Positions 8,743-17,623 are shown, counted from the first letter of the stretch. The stretch: 64,000 nucleotides of DNA from Lacticaseibacillus zeae DSM 20178 = KCTC 3804 (GCF_000260435.1 NZ_BACQ01000031.1:124001-188000); one strand, 5' to 3'. Translations and numbers: made by a program. The notes: generated by a model from the letters alone, not told the origin.

Positions 8743-8844
8743 TGGCTATTTTGTTTGTGTCTTAAAATTCTGATATATGAGTTAATGGGGTGGTTGTGAA
8801 TTTAAGTTAGGCTCAATTATTTGTTTTTACTAAAAAACATTACC

Positions 8845-9034
8845 GTGCCAAACTACGCAATCTCCGGCGGGTCTGGGCTGGCGACCGCGAAGCTAGAGTG
8901 GTGGGCACGACTTTGAGCCTCAGCAAAACCGGCTGAGTCTCAAAGCTCGGCCTTGTACTACGCTGGGAAGCCCGCCCAGCTAGTACAATCTCACCACTGA
9001 GCCCGCCCCGCCTCCGATTGCTCCGCCTTGGCAC
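8845..9034. repeat. Large imperfect palindrome, about 190 bp
   Basis: A GC-rich stretch whose ends GTGCCAA...GCAATC and GATTG...TTGGCAC are complementary. Its centre forms a second stem (CTTTGAGCCTCAGC with GGCTGAGTCTCAAAG) around AAAACC. The middle pairs imperfectly through GGCGGG-type and GTGGTG/CACCAC segments. No open frame with a ribosome site is present. It looks like a miniature mobile or REP-type element in the gap between uidA and azlD. It is unlike the repeat family found elsewhere in this window. Confidence 0.6.
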
Positions 9035-9070
9035 TAGATATTAACAATTCTAACTAATTATTCATTCGAA

Positions 9071-9100
9071 AATAAAAAAGCGAACTATTCATTCGCCTTT
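9071..9100 (-). terminator. Weak terminator after azlD
   Basis: On the minus strand AAAGGCGAA, a 7-base loop, TTCGCTTTTTTATT. The stem is short but the T run is clear, and it lies about 50 bases beyond the azlD stop. Confidence 0.55.
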
Positions 9101-9147
9101 GTTCAACAACTTTGAATTATGACTCAACACCGCACGCTCTTTACTCC

Positions 9148-9477
9148 TTAGGCCCACCCTAACAACCGCAAAACAGCCATAGAAGCGACACCTGCGACAA
9201 CGACAGCGAATAAACTTTTAGTGATGATTGCAACGCCGATGGCTGGCAGGGATGCGAATAAATTGGGCCAGTTGACGCTCGGCCAGTGACCGACGTGGAT
9301 GACGAGGAGATTTTCTACAAAAATGGCTGAGAGGATGGCTACCGGAACGAAACTCAAGAAGTGCAGCAGCCACTTGGGGATCGTCATGCGTTTGACCAAA
9401 ACGATCGGCACCACGCGTAAGAGCCACGTTGCTAGTCCACAGCTCAGGATTGCGATCAATGTGTCAGGATTTTGCAT
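9148..9477 (-). CDS. azlD: AzlD-family branched-chain amino-acid exporter, small subunit
   Basis: A 109-residue membrane protein with about four hydrophobic segments and the LRVVPIVLVKR motif early on, typical of AzlD. It pairs with AzlC to export branched-chain amino acids and their analogues across the cell membrane. Its ATG overlaps the 3' end of azlC by 14 bases, so the two are translationally coupled. Length is normal for the family. Confidence 0.88.
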   Translation of the reverse strand: MQNPDTLIAILSCGLATWLLRVVPIVLVKRMTIPKWLLHFLSFVPVAILSAIFVENLLVIHVGHWPSVNWPNLFASLPAIGVAIITKSLFAVVVAGVASMAVLRLLGWA

Positions 9478-10174
9478 GACGTTCTACCCCCATTCCAAAT
9501 AAACAGCCAATCACCGTCGCGACAATAATCGCGGTTGTGCCGGGTAAATAACGCACCAGTAGCACCATGGCGACGGCGACCACGCCGGCGACACTTAAAT
9601 GCCGCAGGAACGGTTTTGACCGATCCGTAATCATCTGCAAATAAAGGAGACCGATGAACATCGCGACAACGGCAAAGTCCAAGCCGAAATTGTCCGGATT
9701 GGGAATCATCCCGCCGATGACGGCACCTAAAAGACTGGCAACAAACCAGACTAAGTAAGCCCCGACATTGACCGTATGGAACCATGGTGCATTCAGATGG
9801 TGGTTAGTGTAATTGAGTTTGTTCATCGACAACGCAAAACTTTCGTCTGTCAGCAAGGTACCGATCAGCACATTCTGGGTCATCGATTCATCTTTTAAAT
9901 AAGGTGCCACGGTCATGGACATCAAACTCATCCGCGCGTTAATCAAGGCAGTCGAGATTACCATGGCGCCAACTGGGCTGCCGGCAGCCAACATGCTTAC
10001 CAATACGAATTGCGCTGATCCGGCATACACGATCAGCGACATGAGCCCGATCATCAGCAGCGACAAGTGGCCGGTTTTTGCCACAATCCCATAAGCCATC
10101 CCCACCGTAATATAGCCAAACACTGTTGGCATGACATCATGGATGCCACTTCGAATCGTCAGCTCATCGTTCAT
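9464..10174 (-). CDS. azlC: AzlC-family branched-chain amino-acid exporter, large subunit
   Basis: A 236-residue membrane protein with about five to six hydrophobic segments. It carries the family features MAYGIVAKTGHLS and YAGSAQFVLVSMLAAG near the N-terminus and INARMSLMS near residue 75. It forms the exporter with AzlD. The ATG at 10174 follows GGAGGGACCGGA. A promoter lies just upstream. No Lrp/AzlB-type regulator is adjacent. Confidence 0.9.
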   Translation of the reverse strand: MNDELTIRSGIHDVMPTVFGYITVGMAYGIVAKTGHLSLLMIGLMSLIVYAGSAQFVLVSMLAAGSPVGAMVISTALINARMSLMSMTVAPYLKDESMTQNVLIGTLLTDESFALSMNKLNYTNHHLNAPWFHTVNVGAYLVWFVASLLGAVIGGMIPNPDNFGLDFAVVAMFIGLLYLQMITDRSKPFLRHLSVAGVVAVAMVLLVRYLPGTTAIIVATVIGCLFGMGVERHAKS

Positions 10175-10206
10175 TCCGGTCCCTCCGTCATTAGTATATT
10201 AATGTT

Positions 10207-10234
10207 AGTGTACTATTTACTAAGAAGGTTGCAA
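10207..10234 (-). promoter_or_regulatory. Promoter of azlCD
   Basis: On the minus strand, TTGCAA, a 16-base spacer, then TACACT, about 30 bases before the azlC start. Confidence 0.5.
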
Positions 10235-10288
10235 CCGAAATCTAATGGAAAATGCTGAGCCTGCTCGCAAAAATCGTGTCCTCAACGT

Positions 10289-10337
10289 CAACACCCGATC
10301 ACGCTGAAAGAGTATTTCCCAGCATGATCGGGTGTTG
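10289..10337. repeat. Long intergenic inverted repeat
   Basis: CAACACCCGATCACGCTG is complementary, with one mismatch, to CAGCATGATCGGGTGTTG across a 13-base loop. Neither side has a clear T run. It could still end transcription of the broken gene on its right, or be a binding site. Confidence 0.5.
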
Positions 10338-10411
10338 AGGTTTACCTATGAAAAAATGAACGGCATATACCGCAAGCAGCAAAAAGTGTAACTACCCTAA
10401 AGAACCATTTG

Positions 10412-10675
10412 CTAAAAAATGATATTGCCTCGATTACCCATGCCAAGATATTGCGACGCGACCTGGGTCAGAAAGTCGACAACCTTAGGCGACAATTTTT
10501 GGCCAATCGCTTAGGGTTGCAGGCCGGTTCTAATTTCGTAGGCAATTCCTTCCTCATTGTTGCCTTTTTGTCTCCGCTCTTCGGCATGTTTCAAAATTTC
10601 CAACTCCGGACCGGTGGTGGTTGGATCGGCGATAAGCGCCGGCAGTTGGCTTAAAACTGATTCTTTTCTTTTCAT
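10412..10675 (-). pseudogene. Bacteriocin-immunity-like gene (EntA-immunity type) broken by an in-frame stop
   Basis: The frame opens at ATG 10675 with AGGAAGGTG upstream and runs 54 codons to a TAA at 10511-10513. It then continues in the same frame for 33 codons to a TAG at 10412. Read across the TAA, the 87 sense codons look like a small helical immunity protein of the enterocin-A-immunity family: LEILKHAEERRQKGNN, then after the stop AIGQKLSPKVVDFLTQVASQ. The LS-P-V-DF segment is the usual C-terminal helix. One base change would restore it. The intact form would protect the cell from a class II bacteriocin. No bacteriocin gene is visible nearby. The family call is from memory. Confidence 0.6.
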
Positions 10676-10709
10676 TTCGGACACCTTCCTAACTAACAAA
10701 AATCTTTCT

Positions 10710-11402
10710 TCACGCCTGCCCATCAGGTGTTACCTTAAAGTCATGTTTCAACTGCGGCCAAACATGCTCGTCGGCCCACGCAATGATCACGCCATTGCCC
10801 AAAAACGAGAACACCGTTGCCACATTAATCCCCAGCAGTTTACCGGTCGCGATCCAAGCCACAATAGCCACGATGATAGGTGGAATGAAATCGGCAATCT
10901 GTGAGGCGGTTGCGTTGCCTTTAAAATACAGAAACCGCAAAATGTTGGTGGTGTCATCGTTGGGATGCATAATAATGTTGGCGCGCTGATACAATGAGAT
11001 CGCTACGCAAAAGCAGAAAACTCCGAAGCAAGAAACAAAGATTCGAGCCAGCACCGACCAGCTGCCAAGGCCGAGCCATGTGAACACCCAAGTAAAGACA
11101 TTGACAAAATAACTAAAAAACAGCGTGTAAATGATTTCGCCAATCAAGCGGGGCCAGTCCCAATGGTGGATGAGGATTAAGTTGGTCAAGGCGTTAAGCA
11201 CCCCAAACGTGAACAGCACGGCGCCGATGTTCCAGCCTTGCCAATCGTTGAGGTTAATCGCCGCTGCCGTCCACAGCCCGCTACCCATTGCGCCAACAAT
11301 ACAAAGTCCATTTCCGGCAGCATTGAGCACTAGTCCGACAACCAAACCGATCCAGCGTTCTGTTTTTGTATTTTTAATGAGCTGACCTTCTTTCTGCTCC
11401 AT
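10710..11402 (-). CDS. YczE/YitT-like integral membrane protein
   Basis: About 230 residues with five to six hydrophobic segments and the features GLVLNAAGNGLCIVGAMGSGLWTA-type near the N-terminus and GVLNALTNLILIHH, which resemble the YczE/YyaS family of unknown function. The start is uncertain: ATG 11402 is preceded only by weak AGAAAAG, and the frame is open up to 11450, which lies upstream of the likely -10 box at 11430-11435. It stands between the broken immunity gene and the dipeptidase. No substrate can be stated. Confidence 0.65.
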   Translation of the reverse strand: MEQKEGQLIKNTKTERWIGLVVGLVLNAAGNGLCIVGAMGSGLWTAAAINLNDWQGWNIGAVLFTFGVLNALTNLILIHHWDWPRLIGEIIYTLFFSYFVNVFTWVFTWLGLGSWSVLARIFVSCFGVFCFCVAISLYQRANIIMHPNDDTTNILRFLYFKGNATASQIADFIPPIIVAIVAWIATGKLLGINVATVFSFLGNGVIIAWADEHVWPQLKHDFKVTPDGQA

Positions 11403-11429
11403 TGTCTTTTCTGAAACATCTTCTCGACC

Positions 11430-11486
11430 ATTATAAACGCCCAACCGCATTGATGAGAACTCATCAGTACGATTGGGCGTTTTTTT
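11430..11486. promoter_or_regulatory. Nested hairpin with a -10 box between pepD and the YczE-like gene
   Basis: AACGCCCAA (11436-11444) pairs with TTGGGCGTT (11473-11481), and inside it sits the 16-bp palindrome TGATGAGAACTCATCA (11451-11466). On the minus strand this hairpin ends the pepD transcript region and is followed by GTTTATAAT, which includes a TATAAT -10 box (11430-11435) for the next gene. On the plus strand the hairpin is followed by seven T. It may be a pepD terminator, an operator, or both. Confidence 0.5.
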
Positions 11487-11549
11487 GGTGAACGTGTTAA
11501 GATGTGTGACTGTGTTTGACGCGCATTCACGGCAAAAGTCAGCCGTTTT

Positions 11550-12992
11550 TTACAGCTCGCCACCTTTTTCAAAAGTCGGCGTCATTTTTTCTGCTCGAAT
11601 GCAAACCAACCGATGCAGTAAGTATTGCAAATCGTTCGTGATCGTCGCGGCGGTTTCGGCATTCAATTTGTCGTGCCAAGCTGGCAGGTTTTCCGGTTTC
11701 ACATCAGAAAATCCTTCGTCGCCTTTCGCCACTGCCGCGCGCCCTGCTGCGAAACCAAACTTGCGGCTTTCCGAAACGGCTACTTCGGCATCCCAATTGT
11801 GTTCAGCGAATAACGGATCAGCAACCATCGCAATCAGCTTGTTCAGCCAATAAAAGCTGGCCGTCGAACTTTTGTCGGTCGGCGTGTACTGGAAGTTGTC
11901 CGGTGTAGTCGTGCAGTTGGCGAAGAACGGTACCGGCGTGTTGAAAATGTTGACGCCTTCTGCAAGCCAATGAATCGCCGCGTGCGCTTTTGGCATGTTC
12001 GGCCGAATCTGCAAAATATGCATCTCCTGATTCCGATTCATCCCGATCGGCCGGTAACGCTTGCGGGTTTCCGGCGTGCCTGTCTGCCCGTATGGATCAA
12101 ACTCGGTGGCTTGATAGTGACTGCTCAACACCAGCGCCACATCTTCAACCGAAATCAGGTGACTAGGCACCCGACTGAACGGCATGGTCCGGCTCTCGGG
12201 ATCTTGCACAACTTCCGGATTCAGCATTTTCTGGGCATACCAAACGCGCGGCGTGTTGTAATAGTGATCCGCCTGGGTATCTTCACCGAAAATATCGCGG
12301 AAATTAAAGCCTTCCTTGGCCTTATTCAAGTGATAACGATCAGCAAAGTCTTTCAGATCGGTACTGTATTGAAAATGTTCCGGCGCATTAAAATCAATTT
12401 CCTGAATCCCGGTCTGGTTCGGCGCGAGGACATAACTGTCGTCGGGAATGCGTTCAGCCGCCCAATGATGGCCGCCAACCGTTTCAAAATACCAAATCTC
12501 GTTCGCATCGGAAAAGGCAATGCCGTTACTCTCACAAGTGCCATACTTGGTCACCAAGTCACCTAGACGCTGCACGCCTTCACGTGCGCTGTGAATGTAC
12601 GGCAGCACCACTGTCAGCATCGCTTCTTCGCCAATGCCATCTGGCTCAAGCGGATCCAGTCCCAGCATCGTGGTATTCGTAAACTCGGTCTCGGTCGCAC
12701 TCATCGCCACATTGTCACTGTTGATCCCGGCCTCGCCCCATGTGCCATCGCTCGTGTCAGCCACCGGCATACAGGTATACTGCAAAGGCGACTGCGGTAA
12801 ATCCAACTGAAACCCATTAAACGTCGACACATACCGTTGCGGCTGCTCATCCGGCTTCACGACAATAAAACGCTTAGGATTAATCCCGCCAGCCGCATCC
12901 TCATTCCGGGCAATCATGGTCGACCCGTCAACCGACGCCTTCTTGCCAACCAGCAACGCGGTACAACTCAAATGACTCACAAACTGATTCAT
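11550..12992 (-). CDS. pepD: C69-family dipeptidase (PepD type)
   Basis: A 480-residue Ntn-hydrolase. The N-terminal CTALLVGKKASVDGSTMIAR block is the family hallmark; the Cys (residue 10) is the expected nucleophile after processing and the nearby NED matches the oxyanion region. PepD enzymes cleave a wide range of dipeptides in the cytoplasm and serve nitrogen supply from casein peptides. The start at 12992 follows AAAGGAAG; the frame extends six codons further without a better site. It has the usual length and stands as a single gene. Confidence 0.9.
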   Translation of the reverse strand: MNQFVSHLSCTALLVGKKASVDGSTMIARNEDAAGGINPKRFIVVKPDEQPQRYVSTFNGFQLDLPQSPLQYTCMPVADTSDGTWGEAGINSDNVAMSATETEFTNTTMLGLDPLEPDGIGEEAMLTVVLPYIHSAREGVQRLGDLVTKYGTCESNGIAFSDANEIWYFETVGGHHWAAERIPDDSYVLAPNQTGIQEIDFNAPEHFQYSTDLKDFADRYHLNKAKEGFNFRDIFGEDTQADHYYNTPRVWYAQKMLNPEVVQDPESRTMPFSRVPSHLISVEDVALVLSSHYQATEFDPYGQTGTPETRKRYRPIGMNRNQEMHILQIRPNMPKAHAAIHWLAEGVNIFNTPVPFFANCTTTPDNFQYTPTDKSSTASFYWLNKLIAMVADPLFAEHNWDAEVAVSESRKFGFAAGRAAVAKGDEGFSDVKPENLPAWHDKLNAETAATITNDLQYLLHRLVCIRAEKMTPTFEKGGEL

Positions 12993-13059
12993 AGACCCGC
13001 TTCCTTTCAATTATTTTTATGATAGCACTGGTTGGGGTGCGGATTTTCAAAAAGTTGCT

Positions 13060-14901
13060 TTACTCACCGGCTGCACCCAAATGAGCATCAAACGCATACA
13101 TATCAGCTTGACTATGCCACAATTCCCGAAAATAGGCTGATTGGCGAAGTAGTGAACTTTTCGTGCCAATGCCATCAATCCGCCCATCACGCATCAGAAT
13201 AATTTTGTTGGCCAATGTCACCGCGCCGATTCTGTGGGTGATAAAAAGTGACGGAGTATCTTGAGACACTTGCTTGATTTTTGAAAACAATCTTAGTTCT
13301 TTAATTGGATCCATGGCGGCTGAAGGTTCATCCAGAATCTGGTAAATGCCATGTTTGTACTGCGCTCTGGCAACGGCAATTTGCTGTCGCTGACCGCCAC
13401 TGGGTTGAAAATTTTCCTGACTATAGGTGCCAATCGCCGTTTTCTCTTGATTTTGCAGACGATCGGCCCATTTAGCAATGCCACTACTCATCATGACGTC
13501 ACGCAAGCGCCTCTGATCCTGGTCGACACTCGCCGAAATGTTCTGGGCAATTGAAAAATCAAAAATAGCGTAATCCTGAAACACGACTTTAAACAACGAA
13601 AAGTAGTCCGCTTGAGTAAACTTAGAAATATCCTGACCATTGAACAGAATTTTCCCTTTCGTTGGTCGATATAAGCCCAATAACAATTTGACCAAGGTGC
13701 TCTTGCCACTTCCGTTCACGCCAACCAACGCCGTTACGCCCTGCAAATCAAGCTTTAGGGAAATATCGTGCAACACCTCCGGACCATCAGCATAGGCAAA
13801 CGACACATGAACAAATTCAATCACATTCTTCGTTTGAAGCGGGAGTGTGGCACTGCCAGAAGAGGCGGCAGGTTTTTCTGGCGGTAAAATGTCGCTGGCA
13901 TACTGCATCTGATTCTGGAAACGAAGAAATTGCTGCCAAGTCGCAATCATCACGCTAACGGCACTCGTCATCTGCACAACACTGCCAAACAAAGTATTCA
14001 ACTGGCCAATCGGTAACAAGCCTTCTTTTATCTTAAAAACAACCAGGATGAACAACACAAGTGTTGCAAAAGAAGCCATGATCGCCGTCACAATTTGCGA
14101 CAGGCTATCGTTGATAATCAGCTTATGATTGGCACTTTTTTCACTTTTCCAGGTAGTTCGATACCGATTTTGAATCGGTTCGCGCAAGCCCCACATTTTA
14201 ATGGCTTTAATATTCTCATACGAATTGACGATATTCATCAGAAAATAGTTCATCTTACGTTCCAAGTTCATTAAATACTTAAAAAGCTTGATATTCGAGT
14301 GTGTCAACTTTTGATAAATCAGGATTAGTCCATACTCACCCAACATGATCAGCAACAAAGACATGACGATGACAATTGCCAACTTGCCGCTCTGGGTGGC
14401 CCCGACCATGACAATCCACCCAATCAGCCCCAAACCAGCAATAATCGTCACCAGGCTCTGTATGAAATTTTGAAATTGAGTAAAGAACGCCGGAATGCCG
14501 CCAGAGTAACGAAACGATGCTTCACTTTTCATCATCTTTGAAAAATACCCTTGTGTCTCGAGTTGCTGAAAATCAACCTTTTCCCATGCCTCATAAATCG
14601 CTGTCTTCAACCGCTCATTTGCACGAACCGAGGCAATGTCCAAAAATCGCTGTAAAATGGCAGCCCCGACATAAGCCATTGCTGCCGCACTATAAAAGTA
14701 CAAAACGATCCGTATAATCGACTGTGGCCGATTAGATAAAATTTGATTTAAGATCTGCGTGTTTCCCAAGATCACAATCAGTGGCGCGACCGCATTCAAG
14801 ATACTTATCAACAGCGTTAAGCCGAATAAGCTCTTCCCGAAACGATAAATAAAGCGGACTGTTCCGACCGCGTGGCGAATTTCTGTTTTACGATGCTTCA
14901 T
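13060..14901 (-). CDS. ABC exporter half-transporter (membrane + ATPase domains), second gene of pair
   Basis: A 613-residue half-transporter with about six membrane segments in residues 20-320, then an ATPase domain. The Walker A motif is GVNGSGKST, the signature is PSGGQRQQ (Pro in place of Leu), and Walker B with D-loop is QILDEPSAAMD, followed by ITHR for the switch His. It overlaps the preceding ABC gene by 14 bases, and the two probably form a heterodimer. The start at 14901 has GGAGGTGA 5 bases upstream. Such pairs export peptides, lipids or drugs; nothing nearby fixes the cargo. Confidence 0.85.
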   Translation of the reverse strand: MKHRKTEIRHAVGTVRFIYRFGKSLFGLTLLISILNAVAPLIVILGNTQILNQILSNRPQSIIRIVLYFYSAAAMAYVGAAILQRFLDIASVRANERLKTAIYEAWEKVDFQQLETQGYFSKMMKSEASFRYSGGIPAFFTQFQNFIQSLVTIIAGLGLIGWIVMVGATQSGKLAIVIVMSLLLIMLGEYGLILIYQKLTHSNIKLFKYLMNLERKMNYFLMNIVNSYENIKAIKMWGLREPIQNRYRTTWKSEKSANHKLIINDSLSQIVTAIMASFATLVLFILVVFKIKEGLLPIGQLNTLFGSVVQMTSAVSVMIATWQQFLRFQNQMQYASDILPPEKPAASSGSATLPLQTKNVIEFVHVSFAYADGPEVLHDISLKLDLQGVTALVGVNGSGKSTLVKLLLGLYRPTKGKILFNGQDISKFTQADYFSLFKVVFQDYAIFDFSIAQNISASVDQDQRRLRDVMMSSGIAKWADRLQNQEKTAIGTYSQENFQPSGGQRQQIAVARAQYKHGIYQILDEPSAAMDPIKELRLFSKIKQVSQDTPSLFITHRIGAVTLANKIILMRDGRIDGIGTKSSLLRQSAYFRELWHSQADMYAFDAHLGAAGE

Positions 14902-16678
14902 GGCGGTCACCTCCAACATACAATGACCTCTGTGCCGACCAAAGTTTGCGATAATAATCACAGTTTGCTAGCAGCCAGCCGTGACTGCCAGAAGCGATAA
15001 CGGTACCATCTTTCATGACCAAAATCTTGACATTCTCAGTTGCCAAAGCCCCCAGCCGATGCGTCACGATGATCGTTGTTTTCTGACTTAGCTTTGCGTC
15101 AACCAGTGCATAAAACTGCTTTTCACTAATCGGATCAAGCGCCGAAGTTGGCTCATCGAGGATATTAATATCCGCCTGACGATAAAGAACTCTGGCAAAA
15201 AGTATCTTGTCCTTTTGCCCACCTGAAAGTTGAATACCATTTTCATTCAACTCATTGCCAATGAATGTTTGAATACCATTGGGCAGACCGGCGACAAAAT
15301 CTCTCAATCCAACTTCATCAAGCACTGCTTCAACGCGCGCTGTGTCAACCTGTTGCGGCGTTTTACAAGCCACATTTTCTGCAATCGTAAAATGGAGGAT
15401 CACGTCATCCTGAAATTCGACCGCCTCTCGCTGGCGCATGGTTGCCGGCGCCCAAGTCGCAATATCTTGGCCATCAATCGCCACCGACCCTGAACTTGGC
15501 GTATATAAACCGCACAGTAATTTGACCAGCGTTGACTTGCCCGCGCCATTCTCACCGACAATCGCAACTTTCTCTCCTGGCTTGACGAAAAAATTGATGT
15601 CATGCACAAGCGCGGTTCCATTCACCTGATAAGCAAGATGCTGAACTTCAATTTGACCTGACCCACTAACCTTCCGCTCTTTTGCGCCGCTGTCTTGGCG
15701 GTAAGGGAAGGCCATAAATTTTCGAAAATTATCAACAAAAACCAAATTCTTCCCAACCGTCACATAAGCATCTCTAAAATTACCAAAGTTCAGGTTGAGT
15801 GTTTGAATCGCGCTGATCGCAAAAAGTAGACTTGCAATCGAAACGTTTCGCAACGCAATCAAAATTAACAGCGACAACGCCAAGCCGATAACGTTAACCA
15901 GTCGCTGTCCTAGATTAATAATCAGCGAAAGATTTGAGTAATGGCGTTGCCAGGTCACCAGCTTTTGAATCAACGCTATAAAATGCTGATGAAAAAGATC
16001 AAACATCGCAAATAAGCGAATATCTTTTCCCGTTGAGCGTTTCATCAACGTCCGCACAAAATAACTTTGATAACTGGTAATCCGATTTTGTTCACCTTTA
16101 TGTTTGAAATACCATTGGTTGCCGATGCGCTGAAAGGCATATTGTAAAAGATTCAACCCCAAGACAATGGCAGCTGGCCAAATACTCAAAATTCCCATCA
16201 TGCCCAGCAGAACGATAATTTGGCAACCCGTTCGAATCAGCGTGACCGTCTGCGCGATGATCGCTCCAATCCCAACATTTTGCCCGTTATAAATCGCCTC
16301 GTAAGCTTGATCAATAACCGCTTTTCCTTCTACCGAATCAATCAAACTTTGTCGCCAGCCAAAAATATGCTCAGAGAAAACCGGCACATAATCAAACCGA
16401 AAATCAAACGTCAGCAAAGTCAGGCGTTGTTGCAAAAATAAATCAAAGATTCTGATAGCATACACACCGACCCCAGCAAGCAAAATGATCAAAATCACCA
16501 TAGCCAGCTTCAGGTCTTTCACTTGGATAAGAACAACCGCGAGCGAAGGCAACAGCGATATCCCCGCAACATACACGCTCTCAACCAAACAAAGCCCCAA
16601 TAAGATCACGACAAATTTGAGTCGATATTTAGCGGCAAATTTGGAAAATATGTAGAACCAGTTGCTTCTTTGACTCAT
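14888..16678 (-). CDS. ABC exporter half-transporter, first gene of pair
   Basis: A 596-residue half-transporter with a membrane domain (about 20-320) and an ATPase domain. Walker A is GENGAGKST, signature LSGGQKDK, Walker B and D-loop NILDEPTSALD, switch VTHR. The canonical motifs suggest an active site in this subunit. It is the first gene of a two-gene operon behind a TTGACA promoter and overlaps its partner. The start at 16678 is chosen because AAGGAATGACC sits at the right distance; the in-frame ATG nine bases upstream overlaps that site. The cargo is unknown. No precursor peptide or modification enzyme gene was found next to it. Confidence 0.85.
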   Translation of the reverse strand: MSQRSNWFYIFSKFAAKYRLKFVVILLGLCLVESVYVAGISLLPSLAVVLIQVKDLKLAMVILIILLAGVGVYAIRIFDLFLQQRLTLLTFDFRFDYVPVFSEHIFGWRQSLIDSVEGKAVIDQAYEAIYNGQNVGIGAIIAQTVTLIRTGCQIIVLLGMMGILSIWPAAIVLGLNLLQYAFQRIGNQWYFKHKGEQNRITSYQSYFVRTLMKRSTGKDIRLFAMFDLFHQHFIALIQKLVTWQRHYSNLSLIINLGQRLVNVIGLALSLLILIALRNVSIASLLFAISAIQTLNLNFGNFRDAYVTVGKNLVFVDNFRKFMAFPYRQDSGAKERKVSGSGQIEVQHLAYQVNGTALVHDINFFVKPGEKVAIVGENGAGKSTLVKLLCGLYTPSSGSVAIDGQDIATWAPATMRQREAVEFQDDVILHFTIAENVACKTPQQVDTARVEAVLDEVGLRDFVAGLPNGIQTFIGNELNENGIQLSGGQKDKILFARVLYRQADINILDEPTSALDPISEKQFYALVDAKLSQKTTIIVTHRLGALATENVKILVMKDGTVIASGSHGWLLANCDYYRKLWSAQRSLYVGGDRHEAS

Positions 16679-16776
16679 AGCGGTCATTCCTTAATCAGAA
16701 ATACGCGTCTAAAGGGCGTGCTTGTCACAATCTGCGTTTTATGTTAAATAAATTAGAATGATTTGATATTAATGAG

Positions 16777-16805
16777 AAAATACTCCTAGAGCAACTAAGT
16801 GTCAA
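16777..16805 (-). promoter_or_regulatory. Promoter of the ABC exporter pair
   Basis: On the minus strand, TTGACA (16800-16805), a 17-base spacer, then TATTTT (16777-16782), about 100 bases before the first ABC start. Confidence 0.6.
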
Positions 16806-16828
16806 CCTTTCTGAAATGGAAGTGCACT

Positions 16829-16896
16829 TAAAAAAGATCATGAAAACTCATTCCTGCTGCCAAATAAAAGCTAGCAGAAAGATGTTTTCATGATCT
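16829..16896 (-). terminator. Terminator after the acetyltransferase gene
   Basis: On the minus strand AGATCATGAAAAC pairs perfectly with GTTTTCATGATCT and is followed by TTTTTAAG. It separates the acetyltransferase at 17012 from the ABC pair. The rest of 16679-17011 (333 bases) holds the ABC promoter and no convincing gene. Confidence 0.75.
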
Positions 16897-17011
16897 AGAT
16901 CTGTCATATTTGACCATTAATTTGATGAGGATAGCACTGATGCGTTAAGCAATCTGAAGAAAGCACGTAAATGCCATGTTCAGCCCCCTATAAAGGTTCG
17001 TGCTGTCCATT

Positions 17012-17623
17012 TCAAAGCGACTCAATGTCAATCGGCTTCCCATGATCATACGTCTTTCGATCGTCATCCGTAATCTCACGAACAACCCGACACGGTGAGC
17101 CGAATGCCACGACATTAGCCGGAATATCGTGCGTAACTAAACTACCGGCGCCAATGACGCTGTTATCGCCGATCGTCACGCCGGGCATGACCGTGACATT
17201 GGCACCAAACCAGCAATTCCGGCCGACATGAATCGGTTTATTGTATTGATATCCCTGTTCACGCAAGCCCGGATCAATCGGATGCGTGGCGGTTACCAAG
17301 GTTACGTTGGGGCCAAACATGGTTCGATCACCAACGTAAATATGCGTATCATCAACCAGCGTTAAATTGAAGTTTGCATAAATACCACTGCCAAAATGAA
17401 CATGGGCGCCACCAAAGTTAGAATAGAACGGCGCTTCGACGTAACTTCTTTCACCGATTTCTGCAAACATCTTTTTTAGCTGGGCGAAACGTTCTTCCTG
17501 ATGGGTTGCTGGAATGCGGTTATAAACGGCCACTTCATCAATATCGGCCAGTTGTTCTTTTTGCAAATCCGCATCCATCGGCTGGTAGAGTGCGCCATTG
17601 TGCATTTTTTCTTGGATTGTCAT
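17012..17623 (-). CDS. Maltose/galactoside-type O-acetyltransferase, hexapeptide-repeat family
   Basis: A 203-residue acetyltransferase with the left-handed beta-helix hexapeptide pattern from about residue 70 to 185 and the catalytic-region motif TATHPIDP (His near 115). It ends with the GSPCRVVREI block typical of Maa/LacA enzymes. These transfer acetyl from acetyl-CoA to sugars such as maltose, glucose or galactosides, probably as detoxification. The start follows AAAAAGGAGGATCATCGC. It is a single gene with its own terminator. Confidence 0.88.
   Translation of the reverse strand: MTIQEKMHNGALYQPMDADLQKEQLADIDEVAVYNRIPATHQEERFAQLKKMFAEIGERSYVEAPFYSNFGGAHVHFGSGIYANFNLTLVDDTHIYVGDRTMFGPNVTLVTATHPIDPGLREQGYQYNKPIHVGRNCWFGANVTVMPGVTIGDNSVIGAGSLVTHDIPANVVAFGSPCRVVREITDDDRKTYDHGKPIDIESL

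Noticed and set aside
11970-12566. A 198-codon plus-strand frame within the dipeptidase gene
   Set aside because: Antisense shadow of pepD with no start signal or family features.
16840-16893. A 17-residue Cys-containing peptide frame near the ABC exporter pair, considered as an exported peptide
   Set aside because: It lies inside a perfect terminator hairpin and has no ribosome site.
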